Source: Deinococcus ruber
GTDB lineage: Bacteria > Deinococcota > Deinococci > Deinococcales > Deinococcaceae
Direction: 5' to 3'
Length of the DNA: 64,000 nucleotides
NCBI RefSeq assembly: GCF_014648095.1
Contig: NZ_BMQL01000015.1
Coordinates: 37,979-101,978 of the forward strand
This document shows positions 1-9,400 of the stretch, piece after piece. Numbering within the stretch: the stretch's first letter is position 1; every line of letters starts with the position of its first letter. The notes under the pieces are model-generated. The model saw nothing but the letters and a program-made list of their open reading frames with translations. It was not told the origin of the DNA and searched no databases. The position numbers and the translations under genes are program-made.

Positions 1-2
1 TT

Positions 3-1370
3 CAGAACGAGGCACAGAACGAACTGGTGGACGGGGAGTTGTACTGGAAGGCGATGTCGACCAACGTGATTGCGCGAACGATCATGTTTCCGCGCGGCAT
101 CACGGGCGAGGACGCGGTCAAGATTTCGGACACCATCGGCAAGACCACGGCCACGAGCGTCTCAGTGGGTGGGAGTCGGAGTCTCAATCCACTGTTGGTG
201 GAGGGGAGTAACCAGGCGAGTGCCAGTTTGACGCCGTTGCATCTGCTGTCGACGGAGGAATTTCCGGACTTTGCAATGGGGGAAGCCGTGGTGAAGATGA
301 ACGGGCAGCACCCGATTCGCACGCAGCTGGTGCCGATGGGGATGCCGTATGTGCAGGGCACGGGGATCAAGAAGAATCAGCACCGGAACCTGCTGTACAC
401 CATGTATGCGGACACGTTGACGCGGTGTCCGGGCGGGCTAATTGCGTACACCAACCACGTGATCCGGGGGGGGCTGTTGGTCGGCAGTCCGAAGAAGCCT
501 GTGCCAGTGGTTCCGAAGAAGCCACCGGAAGAGCCAGGAAGTGCGGCTGGGGCGGGGCCGGTTGTGCCGAAGCCGCTGGTGCCGAGCGCGTCCGCTGCGC
601 CCGCACCTGCGCCTGGAGGAGCGTCTGTGCAGCCGGCCCTGTTGGTGGCGCCGCCCGTGCAGGCAGACACGAGTGCGAACTTGGATGTGCAGGAAGCGTA
701 CACCTGGGTCCGAGCGTGTATGGACGCGTTTGTGGAAGTGTCGCTGCTGATGCCGGAGCAGGTGGTGACGGTACGAATCAACAAACAGGAGGCGGATGCG
801 GTCAACGGGGAGGGAGCTGTCAATCGGTTGTTCGTCGGGGGACTGGTCGAACCCAACCGGACGCGCATGGATGCGAAGTTCACCGCGCGTGCCAATCGTG
901 GCTTATCGGATGAGCTCAAGGCTACGTTGTTGGACTACGCCGACGCCCGCCCAGCGTATGAGTGGTTGAAGACCAATGCCACAGCGGTGGAAGGAACACT
1001 CGAACGTGCGGCTTACGTGGAGGCCTGTCAGCAGGCACCAGAACCGCTGACGCCGATCAAGGTAGTGGCGGCGTTGGAGAACGGTCAGTTGCTGTGTGGG
1101 CGGACGGTGACGCGGGAGATATTCCGGTCTTCCGGTGGGCTGCGGTTCCCACAACGTCGAGTTGCCAGTCGGGATCTGGATGTGATTCCGTTGACGCGTT
1201 GGGTCGATACAGCGGCGGCTGTCCGGGTGGCGCGCGAGAAGCCGCAAGAAGCTGCTGCCCCGAAAGAGGACAGTCGGCGGGGGCGCAAGCGGAATCGCGA
1301 AGCGCTGATCAGCCAGATTGTCGTGCCCCCCGAAGGAGCGGCAGCACCAGAATCACCACCAGCTCCCTGA
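3..1370 (+). CDS. Type IV coupling protein (VirD4/TraG/TraD-like), C-terminal part
   Basis: The reading frame is open at the left edge, so the P-loop ATPase part lies outside the window. Residues from the edge (A-N-V-I-A-R-T-I-type stretch, GEDA, IGKTTA, then LSTEEFPDF and GEAVVKMNGQHP) match the TraM-recognition/C-terminal portion of TraG/TraD/VirD4 proteins, which dock relaxosome DNA to the conjugation pore at the inner membrane. A Pro/Ala-rich linker (about positions 490-660) joins this to a ~220-residue C-terminal extension I do not recognise. Family assignment is fairly confident; the tail is unknown. Confidence 0.75.
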   Translation, partial: QNEAQNELVDGELYWKAMSTNVIARTIMFPRGITGEDAVKISDTIGKTTATSVSVGGSRSLNPLLVEGSNQASASLTPLHLLSTEEFPDFAMGEAVVKMNGQHPIRTQLVPMGMPYVQGTGIKKNQHRNLLYTMYADTLTRCPGGLIAYTNHVIRGGLLVGSPKKPVPVVPKKPPEEPGSAAGAGPVVPKPLVPSASAAPAPAPGGASVQPALLVAPPVQADTSANLDVQEAYTWVRACMDAFVEVSLLMPEQVVTVRINKQEADAVNGEGAVNRLFVGGLVEPNRTRMDAKFTARANRGLSDELKATLLDYADARPAYEWLKTNATAVEGTLERAAYVEACQQAPEPLTPIKVVAALENGQLLCGRTVTREIFRSSGGLRFPQRRVASRDLDVIPLTRWVDTAAAVRVAREKPQEAAAPKEDSRRGRKRNREALISQIVVPPEGAAAPESPPAP

Positions 1371-1486
1371 AGGGATGAACGAGCACTTGACGTGAAGTGG
1401 AATGGGTTCGGGGGTCCACCCCACTCCCAACAGTGTCACCGAGGCACTTCCAATCATTTGACTGTATAGCTCTCTGCGCCGCTCGT

Positions 1487-2107
1487 TTAACGGAGGTATG
1501 AGGGTGGGCGAAACCTGGCGAAGGCCATCAGGCTCATGACCAGGGCGACCGGCAGCCCCACTATCCACGGCACCATGACATCAACGCTGTCGGCGGGCGG
1601 CACCTTCCCTTGAAGCGCCTTCCGCTCGAACACCACCGTCTGTTCGTCCACCAGCACACCATTTGCACGCAGATCGTGGATCTGGCTCGGGAACAGACCA
1701 TCTGCGTTGACTGTCCCCTCGATTACCGGGTCACGCAGATCGAAGGGATGCCGTGCTTCGTTCACGTCACCTGGGAAGGTACGGATGAGCGACAACACCG
1801 CCACGCGGGTGGTCTGAGGGTGGGACGCGCCTAGCAGGGGCATGAAGTGGTCGATGCACTCAATGCGGTGACACAGATGATCTTCGACCATTCCCTTCTG
1901 GACGTCGGGCACCGCTCCCTGAAGGTGGAGATACCCTGGCGCGGCTTGAGGATGCGTGGCGAGTTGGGCCAGGGTCAGAACCGGGAGGGGCTCACCCGTG
2001 TGCTTGGACTCACGAAGGTAGACCGAAGCACTCCAGAACGCGGTAAGGCAGAGGGCCGCCAAGCTGATGAGCAGAGAGAGGCGGCGAAGAGCAGCGGCGC
2101 GCGGCAT
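1487..2107 (-). CDS. Hypothetical membrane protein with N- and C-terminal TM segments
   Basis: 206 residues. A hydrophobic segment at residues 8-27 and another near the C-terminus (VPWIVGLPVALVMSLMAF) bracket a ~140-residue soluble part containing a CHRIEC motif. No family recognised. It is convergent with the coupling-protein gene. High third-position GC supports it as real. Confidence 0.6.
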   Translation of the reverse strand: MPRAAALRRLSLLISLAALCLTAFWSASVYLRESKHTGEPLPVLTLAQLATHPQAAPGYLHLQGAVPDVQKGMVEDHLCHRIECIDHFMPLLGASHPQTTRVAVLSLIRTFPGDVNEARHPFDLRDPVIEGTVNADGLFPSQIHDLRANGVLVDEQTVVFERKALQGKVPPADSVDVMVPWIVGLPVALVMSLMAFARFRPPSYLR

Positions 2108-2226
2108 GCTTCAGAGTTTATGGCGGATCGGTGCTGCTTTGTAGCGCGGTGCAGCTGAAAGAGGACGCCTGGTCTCATTGACCACGCCTCTCACGTCTCA
2201 GGGCGAGGCGCCTCAGAAGTATCAAC

Positions 2227-2856
2227 CTACTCAAGCTGGAAATCCACGGTCAGCTGCACCGTGAGGACGTGGGTTGAGCTGTATTGGACCCCAGCATCCA
2301 GTGAGCTGGCCCGGGCGCGGGTGGCTCGTGAAACTTCCTGCATCATCCCCTGTGGTTGCCATTGTATGGTGCTCACAGGCATCTCCCAGGTGTCAGAGGC
2401 ATTCAGCACCCCAACCACCCGATGCCCTGCCGCTTCAGCAAGTGCATCTGCGCGCCTCCTTGCTTTCCGCATCGCCTGAGACCCGAGCAGCAGGCTGGCC
2501 TCGAAGTCGTCGAAGATCCACTCCAACTGCTGAAGTTCCACCTGTCTTTGGTCTGCCAGCAGCCCCAGCACTGCGGGTAGCAGCGCCGCTTCCGTCTCGA
2601 CCACCAGAGTAAAACGAACGCTCTGCTGCTTTGTCATCAGTCCAGTCCGGTTACTGAGCTCGACCCCTCTGACCTGAATCTGGGCAGCGGGGATGCCAGC
2701 CACCTGGAGCTGCTGCGTGAGGTCACGCACCGCTTTCACCCGCTCGATCGCAGCGTTGCCCATCACGAATGTCTCGCCCTCGATGTTCAGGTGGAGTTTG
2801 GCGCTGACCGCCGTAATATCCAAGTGGTCTTTCTGTTGAATCCGTAAGACACCCAT
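2227..2856 (-). CDS. SIMPL domain (DUF541) protein
   Basis: 209 residues. The pattern matches SIMPL/DUF541 proteins: an N-terminal beta stretch, a segment like VRDLTQQLQVAGIPAAQIQVRGVELS, a central ARRRADALAEAAGHRVVGVL helix-strand unit and a C-terminal beta strand (VQLTVDFQLE). No signal peptide is visible, so it may be cytoplasmic, unlike many exported family members. The biochemical role of the family is poorly defined. Confidence 0.75.
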   Translation of the reverse strand: MGVLRIQQKDHLDITAVSAKLHLNIEGETFVMGNAAIERVKAVRDLTQQLQVAGIPAAQIQVRGVELSNRTGLMTKQQSVRFTLVVETEAALLPAVLGLLADQRQVELQQLEWIFDDFEASLLLGSQAMRKARRRADALAEAAGHRVVGVLNASDTWEMPVSTIQWQPQGMMQEVSRATRARASSLDAGVQYSSTHVLTVQLTVDFQLE

Positions 2857-3859
2857 CGCTTCACGCTCCTCTCGCTTATTCAGCCACGTCGAACAGCACG
2901 GCCCAGGTGTCGAAATTCAAGACACCGTTCGGGGTCAGATCGTTGCCGATCTGATGCACAGCTTACGCGGCAGGACGTTTAATAAGGAGAGCACGCGCAT
3001 CGATCACCAACCTGTCCGCGAGACGTTCAAAGACTTATCACTTGGAGAAATACGCGCGTTGTTCGAGTGCACCTGGTCTACGGCAGCTGGATGCAGGTGG
3101 TTGAACCCGCTCTCCTGCGGGAGACAGGACTATCGTAGCGTCGGATTTATTCGTACTGGATATTCTTTTTGCTTATCAGAAACGCTGAGCTGTGGAGTGC
3201 ACAGTTGCAGTGCTCAAAGCCGGCGGCATGGGGTTGGAAGCGACACTATAACCGCTCCGGAGCGCCTGTCGCGGTAATTCGGCCTGCTGTGCATCGTGCT
3301 GGCCTGGATGGTGCGGGTGGGCGACGATCTCCAGATCACCACGCCGCCCGCCTTGGACAACCGAGGTCGTCGCTGCACCAGCAACGCTAGCTCGGCTGGA
3401 TGCTGCTCAGTCAGGTAGTTCGGTGGGATTTGGACACTTTCTGGACGCACATTGAACGCTTCAAGACATCTTTTCCTGCGCCCAGCGCAGGAAAACTACG
3501 AAGTGTCAGCTACGAGGGTTCCAATATCAGCCTGAGCATATTTAGAGCAGTTCCCCGAATGACGGTCTCGTCGAAGCAGCACCGCCGATGCCTCCATGCT
3601 CAGTCCTGCTCATGGAATTCCCTCGCTCCGCTTGGGGAGAAGAGTGGAGAAGAACACGCCATTCTTCTGCCAAATGCTTTAAGCATATGAGATGGCTCCC
3701 TAATCCTTTGTTGAGCCTCCCCGTATGGCGTGAATTCTTCCTTATTCACACTGCCACTTTGATCGTTGAGCCTTTCGCCAGAGACGCTTTAGGAAGTGTT
3801 AAATTCGTGTATGGCAATCGTATATAAATGATATAAGGTATAAATGAAGATCATTACTC
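2857..3859 (+). other. 1-kb intergenic stretch without a supportable gene
   Basis: Short ORFs occur on both strands but none shows the codon bias of neighbouring genes. The right half (about 3,690-3,860) is clearly AT-richer, with TATA-like runs (TATATAAATGATATAAGG near 3,820-3,838), and probably holds the promoter of the split GGDEF-EAL gene that begins at 3,860-3,914. Confidence 0.5.
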
Positions 3860-4245
3860 TTGATGAAACAAGACGATAAAATAAATGCGTCAACATACAA
3901 CAAAGGCGGCCAGATGACCGAAAGAGGATCTGAGGAGGATGCGGCGCATGTTGCCCAGTTCGAGATTCGCCCGGGCGGTACAATTCAGTTCACTCTTGTT
4001 CGCGCTGGTCACGAACTGGTAAGGGAATTCGCCGCAGGCACGACTGCATTGACCTTGCTTCTCCACTTCATGGGCCAGCACGCGCCCGCCCATCTTGCGG
4101 AGTTGGCGAACATCATTCAACGTGTTGGGCTTTCACCGGTCAACCTGTTTGCCACTCGAAGCAGCGAACTGATTCACGCCTTCAACGGCGCGAAATTTGC
4201 GGCGTTCTCCCTTGACCTTCCGTCAGGTACCCTGCAACTGATGGG
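3860..4245 (+). pseudogene. 5' fragment of IS66-split PAS-GGDEF-EAL gene
   Basis: The frame starting at TTG 3860, ATG 3863 or ATG 3914 (the last matches the onset of well-folded-looking sequence) runs into the IS66 element and would read on to a stop at 4324 inside it. The last residues before the insertion (AAFSLDLPSGTLQLMG) look like the start of a PAS core. They continue in frame after the element as GGGAYFGHEHNKEIL. The first ~100 residues are an unrecognised N-terminal domain. Joined with the 3' part the product would be about 795-813 residues. Confidence 0.8.
4238..4245. repeat. Target-site duplication, left copy
   Basis: CTGATGGG, identical to 5763-5770, immediately outside the IS66 terminal repeat. 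Eight-bp duplications are characteristic of the IS66 family. Confidence 0.93.
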
Positions 4246-4284
4246 GTCTGTGATTAGCGGTCGGCCGAAAGGTCAAGCACCCGG

Positions 4285-5703
4285 TCAGCGCATCAGGCCG
4301 GTCAGGACCGTGACGGGGTCCTGACCGCGCAACCGCGCGGTCTCCACGGTGGACTTGATCCGCATGTACGTCTGCACGCCCACCGCATTCTTGCTGCACT
4401 GCGAGACCTTCCTGGCCATCACCACCGTCCGCAGGCTCCGTTCCGCTGCGTTATTCGTCGGTGGAATGTCCGGGTCATTCAGAAACCGCCACAACCGATC
4501 CAGAACGCTCTGTTTCAGGATGCCCAACCGGAGTCGCTCGTTCACCTTCGACTTCAACGGCGTCCGGTTCAGCAGCGCGTCCAGACGGAGGGTGAGTTCC
4601 TCACCCTGCTGCGCATACGTTTCCGGCGTGCACACACCCGTCGTTACGTTCCGGTGCAGTCGGATGCCGTCCCGGAAGACCTGCGCGACCCGCTGCCCAT
4701 ACAGCTCTCCCCGCCCAGGTCGGCCCTGCTCCCCAGCTGCAACCTCATCCGCGTTGCGGATCAGGTGCGCCAGGCACTTCTGCTGCCGGACGTCCTGCAG
4801 GAAACGACTGTCGTACGAGGAGAAGCGGTCGCTGACCAGCACCCCGGCGAAGTTCTGTCCCAGGCCTTCCCGGACTTCCACGTTCGTATGCCGCAGGTTC
4901 GCGCGGAACACCACGGTGTCCGCGCTCCGGAACGCGCCCACCCAGGCGTTCTGGGTGCCGATCCGCCAGCCGGTATCGTCGTGATGCACGAACGGCGCCT
5001 GTTGGATCTGTGTGTGCAGGGCATCGACGTGAACGGCGAGCGGGCTGCCGTCAGCCGCCAGCCGCTGGGCGGCTTGCGTGATCGCACTCTGCGTGATCTG
5101 GAGGCCGCCGAGGAGATGTATGACCCGTCCAATCCGCCGGACGGGCAGGCCCAGCTCGTGATACAGGGTCTGGAGGGTGGCGTGCAGGACCGGGCCAAGT
5201 CGATGAGCCGTGGCGCCCACCTGATCGCTCTTCAGTTCGGGATGGTCACCACGCACCGCGTGGTGACACTGCGGGCACGCCATGACGGGCACGTGGTACT
5301 CGGTGACCTGCATGGCGTTCTGCGGGGTAAGTTCCGTGACCCAGGCCTTGTCTTGACGGGTGAAGATCAGCGGCCCCACGAACCCACAGCGAGGACAGGT
5401 ATTCGGTGTGTCGACCTGCACCGTCTTGGTGATCTGCTCCACCGTGGGTGGGGCCTTGTGCGCAAAGGTGCCTTCACCAGGACGGCGTCCCGGTGATTTG
5501 GGATCGAACGTGCGCTGCTCGCGGCTGAAGGGTGCGGCGTACTTGCGTTCCCGCCGTTCGAGTTCTTCAATGCGCTTCTTCAGGCGGGCGATTTCCGCTT
5601 TGAGTGCTTTGTTTTCGGCGATCAACTGGTCGATCTGCTCGGCCTGGCGACGGATGATCTCGAAGAGATCTTTCTCAGTCATCTCGGAAGCCATGGACAG
5701 CAT
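4285..5703 (-). CDS. IS66-family transposase (TnpC-type)
   Basis: About 472 residues from the ATG at 5703; ATGs at 5694 and 5682 (MTEKDLFEI) are alternatives. An N-terminal coiled coil (residues about 8-55, IDQLIAENKALKAEIARLK) precedes a four-cysteine zinc motif (CPRCG ... CPQCH). The catalytic core follows: HHDDTGW (first Asp), LVSDRFSSYD (second Asp) and TNNAAERSLR (Glu). All three DDE residues are present, so the enzyme should be active. Confidence 0.95.
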   Translation of the reverse strand: MLSMASEMTEKDLFEIIRRQAEQIDQLIAENKALKAEIARLKKRIEELERRERKYAAPFSREQRTFDPKSPGRRPGEGTFAHKAPPTVEQITKTVQVDTPNTCPRCGFVGPLIFTRQDKAWVTELTPQNAMQVTEYHVPVMACPQCHHAVRGDHPELKSDQVGATAHRLGPVLHATLQTLYHELGLPVRRIGRVIHLLGGLQITQSAITQAAQRLAADGSPLAVHVDALHTQIQQAPFVHHDDTGWRIGTQNAWVGAFRSADTVVFRANLRHTNVEVREGLGQNFAGVLVSDRFSSYDSRFLQDVRQQKCLAHLIRNADEVAAGEQGRPGRGELYGQRVAQVFRDGIRLHRNVTTGVCTPETYAQQGEELTLRLDALLNRTPLKSKVNERLRLGILKQSVLDRLWRFLNDPDIPPTNNAAERSLRTVVMARKVSQCSKNAVGVQTYMRIKSTVETARLRGQDPVTVLTGLMR

Positions 5704-5716
5704 AGTAACGGCAAGA

Positions 5717-5739
5717 GTGCCCGGCTGGAAGCCGGGCAC
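5717..5739 (+). promoter_or_regulatory. Hairpin in the transposase leader
   Basis: GTGCCCGGC and GCCGGGCAC (9-bp arms, 5-nt loop) lie between the right terminal repeat and the transposase start. Insertion sequences often carry such leader stems to stop read-through transcripts from expressing transposase. That role is inferred here. Confidence 0.6.
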
Positions 5740-5762
5740 CCGAGCGCACGCTAATCACAGAC

Positions 5763-5770
5763 CTGATGGG
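5763..5770. repeat. Target-site duplication, right copy
   Basis: CTGATGGG, matching 4238-4245. Codons CTG-ATG-GGC keep the reading frame of the interrupted gene. Confidence 0.93.
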
Positions 5771-7826
5771 CGGTGGTGCCTATTTTGGTCACGAACACAA
5801 CAAGGAGATCTTGACGCTTTCCTTGACCGAGATGCTTGCCACCCTCGATCTCCACAATCGTCAGATCGTGCAGCGGGCCATTCAGACAGCCGAAACGTCC
5901 GCAGGACTGGTGGAGTTTAGTTTTCAGTCTGTCAACAGGAGCGGCGAGCGACGTTCGTACGTCGGGACGTGCGCCAGCGAACTCGGCGAGCAGGGGGTCC
6001 GCCAGCGCATCCTCGGCACCCTCCAGAATGTTACGGCACGACGCGAGGCGGAGTCGTCGCTGATGGCGAGCGAATCCAAATTGCGGGCTGTGATTGATCA
6101 CACGCAGGACGCCATTACCATCAAAGATCGCCAGGGCCGATTTCTGCTGGTGAACCCACCAGCTGCCCGCGCCATGGGGAGCTCAGCCGATCAGCTTCTA
6201 CAGCAATCTGTCGATTTCAGCGCGTTCGACGCCGATGCCCTTCAGCGCATCCGCATGATCGATGCTCAGGTGATGCAGCATGGACAGAGCGTCTCGTATG
6301 AACTTGATTGGCGTGTGGCTGGCACAGAAGTCAACGCAAGTGTAACGGCGTTCCCGTTTTGGCAGGACGGTGCCATTCAGGGCACCATCTGCATCGCGCA
6401 CGACGTGACCCGGCAGAAGCTGCTGGAACGCGAGTTGCGAGACAGTACCGTTCGGCTGGAACAACGGGTCCTAGAACGCACCCGCGAACTCGAACGCTTT
6501 ACCGCGCAGTTACAGCACAGCACCCTGCATGACGAACTGACAGGGCTTCCAAACCGTGTCCTGCTGATGAACCGGCTGAACGACGCTGTGAGCCGCCGCC
6601 TCGAGGATGACGCCGCCACGTTTGTGGTGCTGTTTCTGGACTTTGACCGCTTTAAGCTGATCAACGACAGTTTGGGACATAACGTTGGCGATGAGCTGCT
6701 GAAACAGATTGCTACGCGTCTGCAGGCCACCATAGAAGCTGGCGATACGGTCGCCCGCTTGGGTGGAGACGAATTCGTGGTGTTGGCGTGTCACGTTCAG
6801 ACTGAGCAGGACGCCACGCAGTACGCGACCCGGTTGATCGATCAGTTCGCCGACCCCTTCATGTTGGCGGACCATGAGCTCCGCATCACCGCCAGTATCG
6901 GCATGACGGCGTGTGACCACCGGTATGCCACTGCCAACGACGCCGTCCGGGATGCTGACATTGCCATGTACCGCGCGAAAGCGCAGCGGCGAGGCAACTA
7001 CGTCATCTTCGAACCTGCGATGCGCGAGCGTCAGGTGTTGCTCTTAGGTCTTCAGAGCGAACTCGGGCAGGCCCTGAGGCGCAGTGAACTCCGCGTGCAC
7101 TATCAACCTGTCGTCACAAAGGGCGGCCTGCGGATCAGCGGCGTCGAAGCCCTCATCCGTTGGCAACACCCCGTGCATGGGCTGATTCCACCGGCCGACT
7201 TCATCGTGTTGGCTGAAGAGCGGGGTTTGGTCTGTGAACTTGATCTGTGGGTACTACGGGAGGCGTGTACCGAGTTGATGCGGCTCAGCGGGCCACCGCT
7301 GGGACTGGGGGTCAACTTCTCGGCCCGGCACTTCGAGCAGCCCATCATGTATGAACAGGTTCGTAAAATTCTGGACGACACCGGCTACCCCGCGCATAAA
7401 TTGATCCTGGAAATCACAGAACGGCTGCTACTGACCAATAGCGTGCTGGTGCTGAGCCTGCTCAAACAGTTTCAGGAGGGCGGCATGCAGGTCGCTATTG
7501 ATGATTTCGGGACGGGCTACTCATCGTTACGCTACCTGCAGCAGTTGCCGATGAACATCATCAAAATCGACCGCTCCTTCAGCGCTGGGGTGGTAGAGAA
7601 GCCGGAGGTCGTCAGGAGTATCGTCGAATTAGCACATACCCTCAACATGACGGTGGTTGCTGAAGGGGTCGAAACCTTCGCGCAGGTTCAGGCGTTGACG
7701 GCGCTCGGCTGCGATTACTTGCAAGGCTTTCTCTTCTCAACACCGCTGTCGTTTCCTGAACTTCAGTCCTGGCTTGAAACGTTCCAGTCCGGGCGGCCTT
7801 TGCGAGGTGAGGGATCAGACGGTTGA
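5763..7826 (+). pseudogene. 3' part of split PAS-PAS-GGDEF-EAL cyclic-di-GMP protein
   Basis: 686 residues from the ATG at 5766, which itself lies in the target duplication. Order: remainder of the first PAS (to about residue 95), a second PAS (about 100-210), a coiled linker, GGDEF from HDELTGLPNR (about 253) with intact RLGGDEF (about 330), and EAL with GVEALIRWQHP (about 458) and IDDFGTGYSSLRYL. Both catalytic motifs are intact, so this half could still act as diguanylate cyclase/phosphodiesterase if translated from the internal ATG. Sensing through the first PAS is lost. Confidence 0.9.
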
Positions 7827-7961
7827 ACACCCAAACGCTGTTGCACAGCAACGCGTTGAGGCTGGCCTCTGGCTTGTCTGTTCGTGACACGGGCATCTGG
7901 GAGAGCAGAACGCGCTCCCTGACCGCAGCGGTTGATGCTCGTGCATTGGCAGTGGAAGAGA

Positions 7962-7990
7962 ACCGAAGGTGCAGGGCACCTTCGGTTTTG
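7962..7990 (+). terminator. Rho-independent terminator
   Basis: ACCGAAGGTGC / GCACCTTCGGT (11-bp perfect arms, 3-nt loop) followed by TTTTG, 135 bp after the GGDEF-EAL stop. Confidence 0.85.
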
Positions 7991-8023
7991 AGACGCCACC
8001 CCTAGGCATGCCACCGTGGAGGC

Positions 8024-8503
8024 ATGAAACGAAGCGGGTCACTCCTTTTGCTGCTTGCCATGTGTAGTGCTCACGCGCAAAGCACCGGGTCGGTCGTGCA
8101 GGCCCTCATCAATGCCCGAACAGAAATCATTGCGGTCTTGCCGAAGGTTGGCTGCCAGGATATTGCCGTGGCGCTCAAAACTGCTGCGGCAAAAGGCACC
8201 AGCGTCTTCCTGATTACCGAGCGAGCGACGGTGCACCGGGGCGGGTATCTGCTGAATGTCTCGCATGGCCCGGAGAGCATCCAAACCTATCTGTATGCAG
8301 GACCCTTGCCCAGTGCGTGGGTCTTGGTGGACAACGCCTGGGTTGCCAGTGGCGTCACGCTGGATCAGGAAGGCGTTGATGTGGCACCGACCATCTCCCA
8401 AGACGCGGCCACGTTGCGGTCGCTGAACACCTGGGCCCGGCAGGTCACGGCCGCTGGGCCGATCAAACGCCCGGATCTCCTCAAGCTCCATTACGGCAAG
8501 TAG
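8024..8503 (+). CDS. Secreted small protein, PLD-like (tentative)
   Basis: 159 residues with a clear Sec signal peptide (MKRSGSLLLLLAMCSAHA). The mature part has an alternating helix/strand pattern (IIAVLPKVGCQDIAVALKTA, SVFLITERA, AWVLVDNAWVASGVTLD) reminiscent of a single phospholipase-D-type half domain. A canonical HxKxxxxD motif is not present, so nuclease activity is doubtful. It is the first gene after a terminator and may begin the 8,024-10,452 unit. Confidence 0.5.
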   Translation: MKRSGSLLLLLAMCSAHAQSTGSVVQALINARTEIIAVLPKVGCQDIAVALKTAAAKGTSVFLITERATVHRGGYLLNVSHGPESIQTYLYAGPLPSAWVLVDNAWVASGVTLDQEGVDVAPTISQDAATLRSLNTWARQVTAAGPIKRPDLLKLHYGK

Positions 8504-8535
8504 GCCGTCACCCCAACGCAGGGGAAGCTAAAGGC

Positions 8536-8934
8536 ATGGACCTCGAACGCTGGATCATGCGCTTTCCATACCGCTATGAAGTGCTGCTCGGTGCCGCTGT
8601 GCTGACGTTGGTGTTCTGGCCGATGTACGCCGGCCTGCAGGGATTCATGGCGGCTTTCACCATCATCCTGGTGCTGCTCGATGCGCGGAGCGCCAGTCAA
8701 TACAAGCGCAACTCGGAGGATCTGACGATGGTCGATGCCCTGCTGGGGAAGCTTTTGTTCCGGTACGAAGTGCTGTGCGTGATCGCGGTGGGGCTGTGGC
8801 TGCTGTGGTGGCTCACCGCTGGGGTGACGGGCTTCATGTTTGGCCTGGGGATCGTGATGCTGGCCTTGCGTGCGCGGAGCAGTTCGCAGCTCAAGCGCGG
8901 CGACGCCCTCACTGTGCAGCAGCTGGACGCCTGA
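8536..8934 (+). CDS. Small integral membrane protein, two repeated halves
   Basis: 132 residues with about four membrane segments. The two halves are related: FPYRYEVLLGA...FMAAFTIILVLLDARSASQYKR versus LFRYEVLCVIA...FMFGLGIVMLALRARSSSQLKR. This suggests an internal duplication. Its stop (8932-8934) is followed at once by the lytic transglycosylase ATG at 8936, so it is probably cotranscribed and possibly part of the envelope-spanning apparatus. Confidence 0.65.
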   Translation: MDLERWIMRFPYRYEVLLGAAVLTLVFWPMYAGLQGFMAAFTIILVLLDARSASQYKRNSEDLTMVDALLGKLLFRYEVLCVIAVGLWLLWWLTAGVTGFMFGLGIVMLALRARSSSQLKRGDALTVQQLDA

Positions 8935-8935
8935 G

Positions 8936-9400
8936 ATGCGGCGACTGCTTGCGCTCCTCTACCTGAGCACCTCCACGGCGCTGGGCTGTGGGTTTGTCCC
9001 AGAGAACCTCTTGCGGATTACCCATGCCGCAGAAGCTGCTTACGGTCTGCCGCAGGATCTACTGACCTCGCTGGTGTGGGCTGAGTCCCGCTACTGCATC
9101 ACGGTGGTGTCGGATGCCGGTGCACAAGGCCTGGGTCAGTTGATGCCCGGGACCGCGCGGGACATGGGCGTGACCCAGGTGTTCGATCCGACACAGAACA
9201 TCTACGGTTCGGCCCGGTACCTGCGCCAGCAGTGGGATACCTTTCACGACTGGACCTGGGCGCTGTATGCGTATCACGATGGACCTGGGAACGCCCGCGC
9301 TGGCAACATCAGTGGTGCTGGACAGGCGTACAGCGTGTTCGTGCTGGGAACATACGACGCGATTCGGAAGCAGGGCGGCCTGCTGGTCGCCTCACGATGA
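8936..9400 (+). CDS. Lytic transglycosylase, SLT/VirB1-like
   Basis: 154 residues from the ATG at 8936. An N-terminal export signal is followed by an SLT core: WAESRYC with the catalytic Glu, then SDAGAQGLGQLMPGTARDMG, NIYGSARYLRQQW and YAYHDGPGNA in place of the usual AYNAGPG. Such enzymes open peptidoglycan for conjugation machines (VirB1 role) or act in wall turnover. The gene overlaps the next by 4 bp (ATGA), implying translational coupling to the ATPase. Confidence 0.88.
   Translation: MRRLLALLYLSTSTALGCGFVPENLLRITHAAEAAYGLPQDLLTSLVWAESRYCITVVSDAGAQGLGQLMPGTARDMGVTQVFDPTQNIYGSARYLRQQWDTFHDWTWALYAYHDGPGNARAGNISGAGQAYSVFVLGTYDAIRKQGGLLVASR

Larger units (their letters stand above)
4246..5762 (-). 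mobile_element. Complete IS66-family insertion sequence (1517 bp)
   Basis: Perfect 14-bp terminal inverted repeats: GTCTGTGATTAGCG at 4246-4259 and its complement at 5749-5762. Each is flanked by the 8-bp direct repeat CTGATGGG. It holds a single transposase ORF with no accessory tnpA/tnpB, as in the ISBst12-like IS66 subgroup. Perfect ends and duplication imply a recent insertion that may still be excisable. Confidence 0.93.

Noticed and set aside
2954..3690. Short ORFs in the 2.9-3.7 kb gap
   Set aside because: No codon bias, no ribosome sites and no recognisable motifs.
4654..5496. 280-residue plus-strand ORF across the IS66 element
   Set aside because: It is antisense to the transposase, whose DDE residues and zinc motif are unmistakable.
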